Source: JABJGO01 sp963921245
GTDB lineage: Bacteria > Pseudomonadota > Alphaproteobacteria > Rhodospirillales > Casp-alpha2
Direction of reading: 5' to 3'
Assembly (NCBI GenBank): GCA_963921245.4
Contig: CAWUEY030000001.1
Span: 2,356,001-2,420,000, forward strand
Length of the DNA stretch: 64,000 nucleotides
The stretch's first letter is position 1; each line of letters opens with the position of its first letter. The notes under the pieces are model-generated. The model searched no databases and was not told where the DNA came from. It saw only the letters and a list, made by a program, of their open reading frames with translations. The position numbers and the translations under genes are program-made. Positions 19,130 through 28,811 of this stretch are shown here, piece by piece.

Positions 19130-19650
19130 GCCAGCCTCGACAAAATACTTGAGGATCGCGGGCTCGGTGGGCGTTTCTGCCAGATAAATGCGGGTGCTGC
19201 CATTCGCTGTGACCGGTGAAATGTGCATTTTCTATGGGAACCCCGCCATCGCCCCCGTAGCGGCGTTTACCTGCTCAAAGGTCTGCGCTTTCGAGTGTGA
19301 TGCACTCATGGAGTTCCCCGAAAAAACCGGAAAATCCGCAAATTAAGTGGAATGCAAGATTTTCAAACAGGTGAGCAAGAACAGGGATCCCGCCAACCAA
19401 ATGCTGATTAAAGGTTAACCGCCCCATAACAAAGCCCGATTGCAGGTCATCACCGTTTGGGGATAATCCCCGGAATGTTGGGTGCTGGCACGTGCCAATT
19501 CCTCATTCATGCTGGGATGATGCTCGAACCCGTGACAGCCGGGTTTCCCCGGATAAATATTTGTCGGATCATCTCTGGACAGAACGACGAGGAGAGGGGA
19601 TGTTGGATACCCTGCTTAAGATCAATTGATAGACTAGAAGACATCCGCAC
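19130..19650 (+). other. Intergenic region with weak short ORFs
   Basis: No convincing gene. On the minus strand two short frames lie end to end (25 residues from 19311, and 42 residues 19228-19100 overlapping the lysE end). Their text (for example RIYLAETPTEPAILKYFVEA) looks protein-like, so a decayed gene is possible. A small hairpin, CCGGG-TTT-CCCCGG, lies at about 19540-19553. Confidence 0.3.
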
Positions 19651-20526
19651 ATGTTGACGCCCGGAACATATGGGGGAATTTCCGCGGTTTGCCTTGGCAC
19701 TGCCGACTTTATGGGCCGATTCAGCAGCCAAAAAATTGATCACCATAACGCCCTCCTCGGTATGTTGATTGCCGGTTCATTGGCAATGACCGTCTGGTTG
19801 GCCACCACCGTTGGCTTCCCTTCATTACAGGGGTTGAGCATTGGCTTGATCCTGATAAATGGTATTTCGACAACGGTCATGACGTTGTTGCTGTATTTGG
19901 GATTGGCCCGCGGACCTGTCAGTGTAGTTGCTCCCATTGTTGCGGCCCATCCTGTACTGGTTGTTGTTTATTATGCTGTTTTAAACACCGTATTGCCGCC
20001 CAACCTCCAGCTTGTTGCGATTGCTGTCACGATCGCGGGCACATTGCTGGTGGCATGGAAAGCGCCGGAAACGCCCTCTGATCTGGCGAAGGCCCCTGTG
20101 GCCAATGCCCTGTCAACCACGATTTTGATCGCGACAGGGTCGAGTTGCGCCTACGCGGTTCTCATTATCGCCGGGCAAGCAGCAGCAGAACATCATGGTC
20201 AGTTCCATACCCTTTGGCTCGGTCGTCTGGTCAGTTTGAGCTTTTTGCTGCTCCTGTTTCTCGCGCGCCGTCGCGCACCAAACATTCCGTACAAATGGTG
20301 GCCGTTTTTGACCATGCAGGGTCTTTTGGATGCGGGCGGGTACATTGCTTTATTTGCAGGTGGAATTGGAAGTGGGAAGGAAATAGTTACCGTTGTGGCG
20401 GGAACTTTTGGTGCCGTTACAGTGCTTCTTGCATGGGTAATCCTGAGAGAAAAAATCGCGCGCCTGCAATGGTTGGGAATTATCCTCGTGTTCGCCGGTG
20501 TCATGGTTCTTTCGGGTAACGGCTAG
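19651..20526 (+). CDS. EamA-family (DMT superfamily) transporter
   Basis: A 291-residue integral membrane protein with about ten hydrophobic segments arranged as two EamA halves: the first ends near LLVAWKAPE and the second near WLGIILVFAGVMVLSG. The late motif TVLLAWVILREKIARLQW is typical of the second half. The direction and substrate are unknown; relatives export metabolites. It is monocistronic by spacing (about 520 bases upstream and a convergent gene downstream). Confidence 0.88.
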   Translation: MLTPGTYGGISAVCLGTADFMGRFSSQKIDHHNALLGMLIAGSLAMTVWLATTVGFPSLQGLSIGLILINGISTTVMTLLLYLGLARGPVSVVAPIVAAHPVLVVVYYAVLNTVLPPNLQLVAIAVTIAGTLLVAWKAPETPSDLAKAPVANALSTTILIATGSSCAYAVLIIAGQAAAEHHGQFHTLWLGRLVSLSFLLLLFLARRRAPNIPYKWWPFLTMQGLLDAGGYIALFAGGIGSGKEIVTVVAGTFGAVTVLLAWVILREKIARLQWLGIILVFAGVMVLSGNG

Positions 20527-20690
20527 GTGTCGTTTCTTCAAGGTACTTGCAATGAAAACAACCAGGTAAAGTTCAGTTTCACCGTCCGGGACCATCGCCC
20601 TTCAGTTCAGCGACACCGTACCTCGAAAGAGATACCCCTCCCCTTGGCGTTGGCATTCGCTCTTTTGAATCTTTGAGAATTTATGGGCGG

Positions 20691-21497
20691 TTACCGCCCT
20701 TTCCACACGGGCGCCCGTTTTTCGGCAAATGCCCTGGGGCCTTCCCTGAAGTCTTCCGAATCGAGAACAGCCTCATAAATCGGGAAGGTTCCCTCGCCGC
20801 GGGACATCTGGTCAAAGGCCTGCCGGACGTCCATTTCACTGGAGCCGTAAAAAGTTTCCTTGAGCGCCTGCAACGCCAGCGGCGCACCGGTGGAAATCTC
20901 GACCGCCATATTGCGGGCGTAGGCCATCAGCTCGTCACGCGGCAGAACCTTGTGAACAAGCCCCCAGTGCACCGCCTCTTCGGCATCCATGCGGCGGCCT
21001 GTGTACATCATTTCCAGCGCCACGTTGTGAGGAATCTTTTTCGGCAGGCGCTGGACCGCACCGGCATCGGGTAGGAAGCCCCGCTGCATCTCCGGCAACC
21101 AGATATTGGTTTCCGGTACACACAGGATGATGTCGGCGGCCAAGGCCACTTCCAGGCCGCCACCAATTGCATGACCGTTCAGCACCGCAATGACGGGTTT
21201 GTACAAATCCCACATTTCGGTAAAACCGGCGAAACCGCCCGGCGAATTGGCCAGGTTTTCTGGATCATCCATACCATCAAAGGTCTCAGCCGCTTCCTTC
21301 AAATCCCAACCCGCGGAGAAACATTTCTCACCGCTGCCGGTAATCAAACCGACGGTGAGCGAGTCGTCATCACGAAGCGTGGTAAACGCATCATAGAGCT
21401 CAGCGGTCATGGTCGTGCCAATGGCGTTGACTGGCGGGTTGTCCATGGTGATTTCCAGCACCTTGTCCCGTCGTTCCGTGTGCACCATTTGTGTCAT
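20691..21497 (-). CDS. Enoyl-CoA hydratase/isomerase, CaiD-like
   Basis: A 268-residue crotonase-fold protein. FSAGWDLKEAAE gives the first oxyanion-hole segment, GHAIGGGLEVALAADIIL the second, and LPDAGAVQRLPKKIP the following loop. The sequence from SAGWDLK to the end FAEKRAPVWKGR is close to carnitinyl-CoA dehydratase (CaiD) as I remember it, but no other cai genes are here, so a related hydratase on another acyl-CoA is equally possible. It starts 29 bases after dnaX on the same strand, in the place where ybaB-recR often follow dnaX. Confidence 0.85.
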   Translation of the reverse strand: MTQMVHTERRDKVLEITMDNPPVNAIGTTMTAELYDAFTTLRDDDSLTVGLITGSGEKCFSAGWDLKEAAETFDGMDDPENLANSPGGFAGFTEMWDLYKPVIAVLNGHAIGGGLEVALAADIILCVPETNIWLPEMQRGFLPDAGAVQRLPKKIPHNVALEMMYTGRRMDAEEAVHWGLVHKVLPRDELMAYARNMAVEISTGAPLALQALKETFYGSSEMDVRQAFDQMSRGEGTFPIYEAVLDSEDFREGPRAFAEKRAPVWKGR

Positions 21498-21526
21498 GTG
21501 TTCCTCCGGTTTTGACGGGCGACGGT

Positions 21527-23413
21527 TCAGTCGCCGCCGGTTGCTTCCTGGTCCGGGTCACTGTTTTCCCCGCTCTCTTCAGCGAACGTTGTTTCACCGG
21601 GTGTGTGTTTTTCGATCTCGGTAACCTTTGCGCCGGGAAAGGTTTCCAGCACGGCCTTAACCAGCGGATGTTCCGTAGCCTCGCGAATGACCTCCCGGGT
21701 TTGCTGTGCCTCTACCTCGGCAAGGGTATCCTCGCCCATGTCGCGCGAATTCACCACCGCCCAGCTCCATCCGGTTTCCTCTTCCAGAAACGTCCGCAAG
21801 CGGCGCAGGGTGACCTCATCGGCAAACGCACCGCCATTGACCTCAAGGTGACCGGGTTTCAGACGCACCAGTCGGGCATTATTAATTAGGAAGGCCTGTA
21901 AGCGACCTTCGCGTTTTTCGCCGGCCCGGTCTGCGATTTCCCTCAGTGAGGCGAACTGCCGGAGTTGTGTCTCAGACTCAACCGCCGGTACCGCAGCCGT
22001 CTCGGCGACGACCTGCGGCAGGGCTTCATCTGTTTCAGCACCCGTATCGGCAATCACACTAAAGGCCGCCCGAGCGACGCCCCCGCCCCCGCCAGCGCCG
22101 TTTAAAACGGGAGACTGTTGCGACGCGACAGCCGTGGCACCCGACCCGGATCCGCCTCCCTGTGCACCGGAAGTGCCCGCGCTGCTCGCCGACGAGCCTT
22201 GATCAGCAGTGGCTTCATCGTTGAGGGATTTCAGGGCTTCCTCCGGACTCGGCAGGGTTGAGGCATGGGCCAGACGGACCAGCACCATCTCGGCGGACTG
22301 GACATCGGAGGGTGCATTCAGAACTTCGGACAGTCCTTTCAACAGCATTTGCCAGGCCCGGGTAATGCCGGGCATACCAACGCCTTCCGACAGTGCCTGC
22401 CCCCGCACCCGCTCAACCTCGGGTATGGTGACGTCCTTCAGGACATCGGGTGAGACCTTGATCCGGGTCAGCCAATGCGTGACGTCCAGCAGATCTTCGA
22501 CCACCTGAACCGGGTTGGCACCAGCCTGATACTGCGCCGAGAAAATCTTCAGCGCTGTCGCTGCGTCGCCTTTCAGGGTTGCTTCAAATAAATCGAAGGA
22601 CTGACTGCGATCAACGAGACCCAGCATGTCGCGAACGTCCTGTTCGGTGACGGTCTGCTCGGCATTGGAAATGGCCTGATCCAGCAGGCTGAGGCCGTCC
22701 CGCACACTACCGTCGGCGGCCCTGGCAATGATCTCGACCGCGTTGGCTTCCATGGATGCCCCTTCCTTGTCCACCAGCTCGCTGAAATAGGGTGTCAGCA
22801 ATTCCGCATCCACGCGGCGTAGGTCGAAACGCTGGCAGCGGGACAGCACCGTCACGGGCACCTTTCTTATCTCGGTGGTGGCAAAGATGAACTTCACGTG
22901 CACCGGCGGTTCTTCCAGGGTCTTGAGCAGCGCATTGAAAGCGTTTTTCGAGAGCATGTGGACTTCGTCGATGATGTAGATCTTGTAGCGCGCTGAGGTG
23001 GGCCGATAGCGCACGCTCTCGATCAGCTCTCGGATGTCATCGACACCGGTGCGGCTGGCAGCATCCATCTCCAGCACGTCCACATGGCGGTCTTCGGCAA
23101 TGGCCCGACAGTGCTCGCACACGCCACAGGGCTCGATGGTTGGACCGTAATCCGGATCGTCATCAGGACCACTGCAATTGAAGCCGCGGGCCAAAACCCG
23201 GGCTGTGGTGGTTTTACCCACGCCGCGAACACCCGTCAACATGAAGGCATGAGCCAGACGGCCTGAACTGATGGCATTGGTCAGAACGCGCACCATGGCT
23301 TCCTGACCGATCATTTCCTTGAAAGTGGAAGGGCGATACTTCCGGGCAAGAACCCTGTACTGACCAGCGGGCTCAACAGTGTCCGTAGGGGCCGAGGTAT
23401 CCTTGTCCGTCAT
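21527..23413 (-). CDS. dnaX: DNA polymerase III subunit gamma/tau
   Basis: A 628-residue clamp-loader ATPase. It has YRVLARKYRPSTFKEMIGQ near the start, Walker A GVRGVGKTTT, a zinc-binding cysteine cluster (CxxCxxC in CGVCEHC plus the earlier FNCSG), Walker B IIDEVHML and sensor 1 FIFATTE. A proline/glycine/serine-rich linker (about 455-510) is followed by the tau-type C-terminus. ATG 23413 is chosen; the open frame upstream of it is the SRP RNA gene. The repetitive GGGS-like linker is normal for alphaproteobacterial DnaX. Confidence 0.96.
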   Translation of the reverse strand: MTDKDTSAPTDTVEPAGQYRVLARKYRPSTFKEMIGQEAMVRVLTNAISSGRLAHAFMLTGVRGVGKTTTARVLARGFNCSGPDDDPDYGPTIEPCGVCEHCRAIAEDRHVDVLEMDAASRTGVDDIRELIESVRYRPTSARYKIYIIDEVHMLSKNAFNALLKTLEEPPVHVKFIFATTEIRKVPVTVLSRCQRFDLRRVDAELLTPYFSELVDKEGASMEANAVEIIARAADGSVRDGLSLLDQAISNAEQTVTEQDVRDMLGLVDRSQSFDLFEATLKGDAATALKIFSAQYQAGANPVQVVEDLLDVTHWLTRIKVSPDVLKDVTIPEVERVRGQALSEGVGMPGITRAWQMLLKGLSEVLNAPSDVQSAEMVLVRLAHASTLPSPEEALKSLNDEATADQGSSASSAGTSGAQGGGSGSGATAVASQQSPVLNGAGGGGGVARAAFSVIADTGAETDEALPQVVAETAAVPAVESETQLRQFASLREIADRAGEKREGRLQAFLINNARLVRLKPGHLEVNGGAFADEVTLRRLRTFLEEETGWSWAVVNSRDMGEDTLAEVEAQQTREVIREATEHPLVKAVLETFPGAKVTEIEKHTPGETTFAEESGENSDPDQEATGGD

Positions 23414-23460
23414 TTGAAGCCGTACCGAATCCCTAAGCCAAATCCCCAAGCAAGTGGATA

Positions 23461-23556
23461 GCCGGACAATGACCCAGACCGGAATCTCGTTACGGCTGCT
23501 TCCTTCCGGACCTGACCGGGTTGGCGAGGGGTCTGCCCACCGCCGACTATCCGGGC
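23461..23556 (-). ncRNA. ffs: Signal recognition particle RNA (4.5S RNA)
   Basis: The minus strand carries the conserved SRP domain IV core GGTCAGGTCCGGAAGGAAGC at about 23493-23516, and the ends can pair (5' GCCCGGA with 3' TCCGGC). Its position just upstream of dnaX is common in alphaproteobacteria. The RNA binds Ffh and targets nascent membrane proteins. The ends are estimated from the pairing. Confidence 0.92.
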
Positions 23557-23558
23557 GC

Positions 23559-23567
23559 ACTATAGCA
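23559..23567 (-). promoter_or_regulatory. Extended -10 element for ffs (and possibly dnaX)
   Basis: The minus strand reads TGCTATAGT immediately upstream of the SRP RNA, a good extended -10. A TTGCCA lies about 19 bases further upstream as a possible -35. Confidence 0.45.
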
Positions 23568-23645
23568 ATACAGGGGGTGGAGATGGCAAGCATTGTCCGC
23601 TAAAGGTATGGGGAGATTTTTTTGATATTGACATGAGCATGGATT

Positions 23646-24533
23646 GTGACGGAACGCACCAGCGATGAAGCGGTCCTGAAATCCTGGATCGGGCGAAGCC
23701 AGACACGAACCGACAGCCTGAATGCCAATCAGGCGCGCCTGATGCAGGCGACGCTGGACCTGCCGGTCGAGCTGAATACCGGTGACCCGCTACCGGCCCT
23801 CTGGCACTGGATATATTTTCCAGAAGGGGGTCGCCTGAGCGAGCTTGGCCGGGACGGGCATTCCCAATTGGGTGGGTTTCTGCCACCCGTTGCGCTCCCC
23901 CGTCGTATGTGGGCTGGCGGCAGAGTCACCTTCGAGACCCCTTTGGTTCTGGGCGAGGTCTACACCAGGACCTCAATCATTCAGGACGTCACCGCGAAAC
24001 AGGGGCGTAGCGGGGAGCTCTGTTTTGTTACGGTTCGCCACGACATTGCTGACAGGGATCAGCGTATCGCGGTGCGCGAGGAGCATGACATCGTCTATCG
24101 CGAAGACCCGAAACCCGGATCGAAACCGCCACCCTTGCAACCCCCGCCCGCGGACTTTGCCTATACAGATACGGTGACGCCCTCCGCGGTCATGATGTTC
24201 CGGTATTCTGCACTAACTTTCAACGGACATCGCATCCACTACGACCGACCCTACAGCTGCGAGGTGGAAGGTTATCCCGGCCTGGTTTTCCACGGCCCGT
24301 TGACGGCAACCCTGCTGGCGGGGTTGGCCGTGAAAAACAATTCCGATGGTATCCTGGACACGTTCTCCTTTCGGGCCCTTGCACCGCTGTTTGACGATAA
24401 AGCGTTCGAGATTAGAGGCATACCTAATCCGCATGAACCTAAGGTTCAAAGCCTATGGGCCGAAACACCGGACGGCGGTCTGGCCATGTCGGCGACCGCC
24501 ACATTCCGACAGGCCGGACAGAAAGACCCGTAG
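23646..24533 (+). CDS. MaoC/FAS1-like dehydratase (mesaconyl-C4-CoA hydratase-like)
   Basis: A 295-residue double hot-dog protein. The N-terminal half has the FAS1-like dehydratase pattern (WHWIYFPEG; LPRRMWAGGRVTFETPLVLG). The C-terminal MaoC-like half has YSALTFNGHRIHYDRPYS, with the catalytic asparagine/histidine region, then GLVFHGPLTATLLAGL. Relatives hydrate mesaconyl-C4-CoA or dehydrate hydroxyacyl thioesters (HTD2-like). The start is GTG 23646, divergent from ffs/dnaX. The substrate is inferred from family only. Confidence 0.85.
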   Translation: MTERTSDEAVLKSWIGRSQTRTDSLNANQARLMQATLDLPVELNTGDPLPALWHWIYFPEGGRLSELGRDGHSQLGGFLPPVALPRRMWAGGRVTFETPLVLGEVYTRTSIIQDVTAKQGRSGELCFVTVRHDIADRDQRIAVREEHDIVYREDPKPGSKPPPLQPPPADFAYTDTVTPSAVMMFRYSALTFNGHRIHYDRPYSCEVEGYPGLVFHGPLTATLLAGLAVKNNSDGILDTFSFRALAPLFDDKAFEIRGIPNPHEPKVQSLWAETPDGGLAMSATATFRQAGQKDP

Positions 24534-24627
24534 GCTTCCTCGATCCTGATCACACCGCTTTGCCGGAGAAGAAGTTGGTGCCGGGATTGAGATTGTTCGA
24601 CAAGGCTGGCTGTGCGACCATCCTGTC

Positions 24628-25590
24628 ATGCAAAGGGAACTCGCCTACACCGGGAAGGTACTGGATCGCGCGGCTATCCGACGCGGCGATGATCAATGGC
24701 TTCTCGACCAGGCGGCAGGCAACCCCCGGATTCTGGTGCTCTGGAAGGACATGAACCTGATTTCTCATGGCCCGGAGGGACAAAAGACACCGGACGCAGC
24801 CGTGATCTCTGGCGACCACGCCCGCAGTATCCTGCAGGACAAGGACCCTGTATCGGAAGCGATCTTCCTCGGCCTTCTCGACGAAAACCCTATTTTCGCC
24901 GTTGATTATTCCGAGCACGACGAAGCCCCGGAACAACAGGTTCCCGGAATCGACAGTCATTACTCAGCATCGTTTACAGACCTTCGTTCGGTTGGCCCTA
25001 TCATTGATCAACACACGGGTTCCATGCTGGCGTTTGCTCGCGGCATGGCTTTCTGGCACAGGCGGCACCGGTTTTGTGGTGCGTGCGGATCACCAACCGT
25101 TTCCCGATCCGGGGGCTTCATGCGGACATGCGCCAATGCCGCCTGTGGACTTGATCATTTCCCGAGAACCGACCCGGCGGTCATTATGCTGGTCACCGCC
25201 GCGCTGCCCGCTGGCGAGCACTGCCTGCTCGGACGACAGCCCTCATGGGATCTGGGTATGTATTCATCCCTGGCGGGATTTGTGGAACCGGGCGAGAGCC
25301 TGGAGCACGCGGTGGAGCGGGAAGTCATGGAAGAGGCATCGATACGGGTTACCGACGTAACCTATTGTGCCTCCCAACCCTGGCCATTCCCATCATCGCT
25401 TATGCTCGGTTTTCGCGCCCGCGCAACAACATTTGATATTAATGTGGGTGAAGATGAACTGGAAGATGCTCGATGGTTCTCGAGAGCCGCGTTGCATGAA
25501 CGTGCACGAATAAACGCAGGTGACAAAAGACTGTCACGAGCCGACTCCATTGCCAGATGGTTGATTGAGGAATGGTTGCATGAGGCCTGA
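24628..25590 (+). CDS. nudC: NAD(+) diphosphatase (Nudix hydrolase)
   Basis: A 320-residue enzyme with the NudC layout: an N-terminal domain, a zinc ribbon (CGACGS, then CANAACG, about residues 151-173), then a Nudix domain with the box GFVEPGESLEHAVEREVMEE and the NudC motif SQPWPFPSSLMLGF after it. It hydrolyses NAD(H) to NMN and AMP and removes NAD caps from RNA. It follows the MaoC gene by about 95 bases. Confidence 0.95.
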   Translation: MQRELAYTGKVLDRAAIRRGDDQWLLDQAAGNPRILVLWKDMNLISHGPEGQKTPDAAVISGDHARSILQDKDPVSEAIFLGLLDENPIFAVDYSEHDEAPEQQVPGIDSHYSASFTDLRSVGPIIDQHTGSMLAFARGMAFWHRRHRFCGACGSPTVSRSGGFMRTCANAACGLDHFPRTDPAVIMLVTAALPAGEHCLLGRQPSWDLGMYSSLAGFVEPGESLEHAVEREVMEEASIRVTDVTYCASQPWPFPSSLMLGFRARATTFDINVGEDELEDARWFSRAALHERARINAGDKRLSRADSIARWLIEEWLHEA

Positions 25591-25649
25591 AAAATAAGGG
25601 GTATTCGCGAGAGGAGGCTACGGACAGCCTGGATTAAGGCAGGCTGAAG

Positions 25650-26504
25650 TCAACTACCGTTTACCTGTTTTCTGAACGGATGGGCCCGATAGGTGCCGAG
25701 CATAGTGACCTCACGGGTGAAAAACGCCAGTTCCTCTAGGGCAAACTTCAGCCCGGGGTGTTCCGGATGCCCCTCAACGTCGGCATAGAACTGTGCCGCA
25801 ACGAAATCTTCGTCTACATAACTCTCAAGTTTTGTCATGTTGATCCCGTTCGTCGCGAAACCGCCCATGGCTTTGTAGAGTGAAGCAGGGACGTTGCGAA
25901 CCCGAAACACGAAACTTGTTATGACCTCGTTTGTAGGCGTGGCGGCAGGCGGGACATCCGCCTCTTCGGACATGATGACAAACCGGGTGGTATTATGCTC
26001 TGCGTCCTCGATATTCGCCCGCAGCGAATCGAGGCCATAGGTTTCGGCCGCCAGGCTGGAAGCAATGGCTGCCTGCGACGGGTCAGCTTTTTCCGCAATC
26101 TCGGCGGCGGCACCAGCGGTATCCACGTGAACCACAGCCTCAATCCCCAACTCGTGGATCAGCTCCCGGCATTGGTTGAGGGCATGAACATGGCTGTGAA
26201 CGTGCGTTATCGTAGAAATGTTAGTACCCTTCACAGCGAGCAGATGGTGGTTCACCCTCTCGTAATGCTCTCCCACGATTTGGAGACCTGAGTCGGGCAA
26301 CAGATGATGAATATCCGCAACCCGTCCGGCAACCGAGTTTTCAATGGGGATCATGGCTAGCCGGGCGCGGCCATCCTGAACCGCGGCGAAGGCGTCGCGA
26401 AAGGTACGGCAGGCAACCGGCTCCATATCCGGACGCGCCCGATGACAGGCCAAGTGAGAATAGGCCCCGGGCCCTCCCTGGAAAGCGATCAAGTTTTCCA
26501 CCAT
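25650..26504 (-). CDS. pheA: Prephenate dehydratase
   Basis: A 284-residue monofunctional PheA. It has IAFQGGPGAYSHLA at the start, IPIENSVAGRVADIHHLL (dehydratase active-site region), TTRFVIMSE (the TRF motif), and a C-terminal ACT domain beginning TSFVFRVRNVPASLYKAMGGF, which gives phenylalanine feedback. No chorismate mutase domain is present. It follows kdsB on the minus strand by 26 bases, so the two are probably co-transcribed. Confidence 0.96.
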   Translation of the reverse strand: MVENLIAFQGGPGAYSHLACHRARPDMEPVACRTFRDAFAAVQDGRARLAMIPIENSVAGRVADIHHLLPDSGLQIVGEHYERVNHHLLAVKGTNISTITHVHSHVHALNQCRELIHELGIEAVVHVDTAGAAAEIAEKADPSQAAIASSLAAETYGLDSLRANIEDAEHNTTRFVIMSEEADVPPAATPTNEVITSFVFRVRNVPASLYKAMGGFATNGINMTKLESYVDEDFVAAQFYADVEGHPEHPGLKFALEELAFFTREVTMLGTYRAHPFRKQVNGS

Positions 26505-26530
26505 GTCATTTCCTTAAAAAAACACGCCGA

Positions 26531-27283
26531 TCAATCGGCCTGCAACAGGCGCGCCGCCCGCTCAAGGTCGGCGGGAGTATCAACACCGAAAGGAACCGTG
26601 TCAACGAGGGCGGCGTCAATTCGCATACCGTTTTCTAATGCCCGTAATTGTTCAAGCCGTTCTCGCTGCTCCAGAGTTCCCGGTGACAGGGATATGAACC
26701 GGGAAAGTGCCCGCCGTCGATAGGCGTACAAACCAATATGATGGTAGAGCGGCCCTTCTCCGGTTGGCACCGTTGCACGACTGAAGTACAGGGCACGACT
26801 TATTGATTGTCCCGGCTCGAATGCGACAGCCGCCTTCACGACATGAGGGTCGTCGCGCTCATGTTTGCACGCGATCCGGGCAACCAGTGTCGAGATGTCA
26901 ACATCCGGATTTCCCAGCGGTTTCAGCGCGGTGCGAATCGCCGCCGGTTCAATCGTCGGCAAGTCACCTTGCAGATTGACAACGGTATCGTAATTTCCCT
27001 CTGGATCAAAGGCTTGAAGGGCTTCCCATATCCGGTCGGAACCTGAAGGGTGATCCGGGCGGGTCAGTATCGCCGTTCCGCCCGCCGCCATAACAGTATC
27101 TGCAATCTCTTGTTCTGCACACGCGATCACAACCGGGCCTACATCCGCCTCTTCTGCCCTTCGCAGTACATGCACGATCATCGGCTGTCCGAGGATATCG
27201 GCCAGTGGTTTGCCCGGTAACCGCGTGGATGCCATCCGTGCAGGGATAAAAACAACAGCTCGGGTTGCCGGGCAATCACTCAT
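26531..27283 (-). CDS. kdsB: 3-deoxy-manno-octulosonate cytidylyltransferase
   Basis: A 250-residue CMP-Kdo synthetase: FIPARMASTRLPGKPLADI (nucleotide-binding start), ARRAEE-type and TRPDHPSGSDRIWEAL segments, and VVNLQGDLPTIEP with the metal-binding aspartate. It makes CMP-Kdo for lipopolysaccharide core synthesis, which indicates a Gram-negative cell. It is the first gene of the kdsB-pheA pair and divergent from the cytochrome c gene (about 165 bases between). Confidence 0.95.
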   Translation of the reverse strand: MSDCPATRAVVFIPARMASTRLPGKPLADILGQPMIVHVLRRAEEADVGPVVIACAEQEIADTVMAAGGTAILTRPDHPSGSDRIWEALQAFDPEGNYDTVVNLQGDLPTIEPAAIRTALKPLGNPDVDISTLVARIACKHERDDPHVVKAAVAFEPGQSISRALYFSRATVPTGEGPLYHHIGLYAYRRRALSRFISLSPGTLEQRERLEQLRALENGMRIDAALVDTVPFGVDTPADLERAARLLQAD

Positions 27284-27447
27284 GATCCGACCTTATCGTG
27301 CACCTACCTTTGCGAAAAGCCGTAATCGCCTGAAAATGATAGATTTCACGTAAATCCACATTGAATGGTCAGACATGAACGCGTAAACTGCGGATAATGT
27401 TACAAGGATTTGAAGCAGCCCGAATAATTCGTGGATAGGAGCCAGAG

Positions 27448-27960
27448 ATGCGCTACACCTCTTTGCTTGAAAAATTCGGCCTGGCTCTGTTGGTCTTTGC
27501 CTGGGTTGTATACGGTGCCAATTTTGTCGGTGATACTCTGGTTCATGCCGAAAAAGGCGATGTTGAAGCGTTGATGATTGTCGTGGCTGACGATGGCGAC
27601 GAAGGTGAAACCGAAGTTGCTGTAATTGATTTTGCGACGGCCATGGCAACCGCCGACGTTGCTGTTGGCGAGAAAGCTTTCAAGAAATGCAAGTCTTGCC
27701 ATTCCGTTGAACAAGGTGGTGCACACAAGGTTGGGCCCAATCTCTGGGATATCGTTGGTCGCGCCAAAGGCGGCGCGGATGGATTTGCATATTCATCCGC
27801 ATTGACCGGCCTGGGGGGTGACTGGTCGGTTGATGATCTGAATGCTTTCCTTGAAAGCCCGAAAACCTACGCACCGGGCAATAAAATGACCTACAGAGGC
27901 CTTAGCGACGTTGAGCAACGCGCCGGTCTGATTGCCTATCTCGCGACCTACGGAAACTGA
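27448..27960 (+). CDS. Membrane-anchored cytochrome c (CycM/c552-like)
   Basis: A 170-residue cytochrome. An N-terminal uncleaved anchor (about residues 9-30) is followed by an acidic linker, then a class I cytochrome c domain with the haem motif CKSCH at 81-85, the conserved GPNLWDIVGR, and the axial methionine M147 in NKMTY. It is likely to carry electrons in the periplasm to a terminal oxidase. The start is supported by a GAGCCAGAG-type site just before the ATG. Confidence 0.92.
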   Translation: MRYTSLLEKFGLALLVFAWVVYGANFVGDTLVHAEKGDVEALMIVVADDGDEGETEVAVIDFATAMATADVAVGEKAFKKCKSCHSVEQGGAHKVGPNLWDIVGRAKGGADGFAYSSALTGLGGDWSVDDLNAFLESPKTYAPGNKMTYRGLSDVEQRAGLIAYLATYGN

Positions 27961-27990
27961 TAACATCTCCGTTGATGTGAGTTACACACC

Positions 27991-28809
27991 ATGACGGATC
28001 AGGCTCATCTGTCCGAGGCCCTGCTACCCGGAGATGTGCCCGGCGAATTTATGGCTTTGGCGATGGAAATGACCGACGCGGCTTCGCTTATCGCAACCCG
28101 TTATTTTCGGACAGGCCTCGGTGCTGACAACAAAGCCGACGACAGCCCTGTGACCATCGCGGACCGCGAAGCCGAAGCCGCCATGCGTTCCATGATCAAT
28201 GAGCGATTTCCGGATCACGGTGTTTTCGGCGAAGAACATGGCAATGAATCCCTGGACGCCAAATACGTTTGGGTTCTCGACCCCATTGACGGAACCATCG
28301 CTTTTGCCTCTGGATTCCCGACGTTCGGGACTCTTGTCGCTCTTCTGGAAGACGGTATTCCGATCATTGGCGTCATTGATGCGCCCGCGCTCTCTGAGCG
28401 GTGGGTCGGGGCGCGTGGACGGCCGACAACACTGAACGGCATTCCGACAACATGCCGACAATGCCCGTCGCTGGAAGGCGCATGGAGTGCCTCATCATCA
28501 CCTTTATGGTTTGACACCGAAGAGCAGAGAACGGTGTTTGAGCGATTAACCCGTAAGTTCGGCCGCCGTCAAATCTATAGCACCAACTGCCTCGGTTATG
28601 GATTGCTGGCAGGCGGCCATATCGATTTTGTTGTTGAGGCCGGGCTTGGCGCCTACGACGTCATGGCTGTGACGCCCGTTGTTGAAGGGGCCGGTGGACT
28701 GATCACGGATTGGGCGGGGAAATCACTAACGCTTGATTTCGACGGCACGGCAATTGCCGCCGGCGATCCAAACCGACACGCCGAGGCATTGAGACTTCTG
28801 GCCGGGTAA
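27991..28809 (+). CDS. Inositol monophosphatase family protein, HisN-type histidinol-phosphatase
   Basis: A 272-residue Mg-dependent phosphatase: GEEHG (80-84), DPIDGT (97-102) and the late aspartate in GLGAYDVMAVTPVVEGAGG. In alphaproteobacteria this subgroup commonly acts as the histidinol-phosphatase of histidine synthesis, and residues such as FASGFPTFGTLVAL fit that subgroup, but myo-inositol or another sugar phosphate cannot be excluded. It lies 30 bases after the cytochrome c gene on the same strand. Confidence 0.87.
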   Translation: MTDQAHLSEALLPGDVPGEFMALAMEMTDAASLIATRYFRTGLGADNKADDSPVTIADREAEAAMRSMINERFPDHGVFGEEHGNESLDAKYVWVLDPIDGTIAFASGFPTFGTLVALLEDGIPIIGVIDAPALSERWVGARGRPTTLNGIPTTCRQCPSLEGAWSASSSPLWFDTEEQRTVFERLTRKFGRRQIYSTNCLGYGLLAGGHIDFVVEAGLGAYDVMAVTPVVEGAGGLITDWAGKSLTLDFDGTAIAAGDPNRHAEALRLLAG

Positions 28810-28811
28810 CG

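Noticed and set aside
23414..23593. 60-residue N-terminal extension of DnaX
   Set aside because: This stretch is the SRP RNA gene; the DnaX family start is at 23413.
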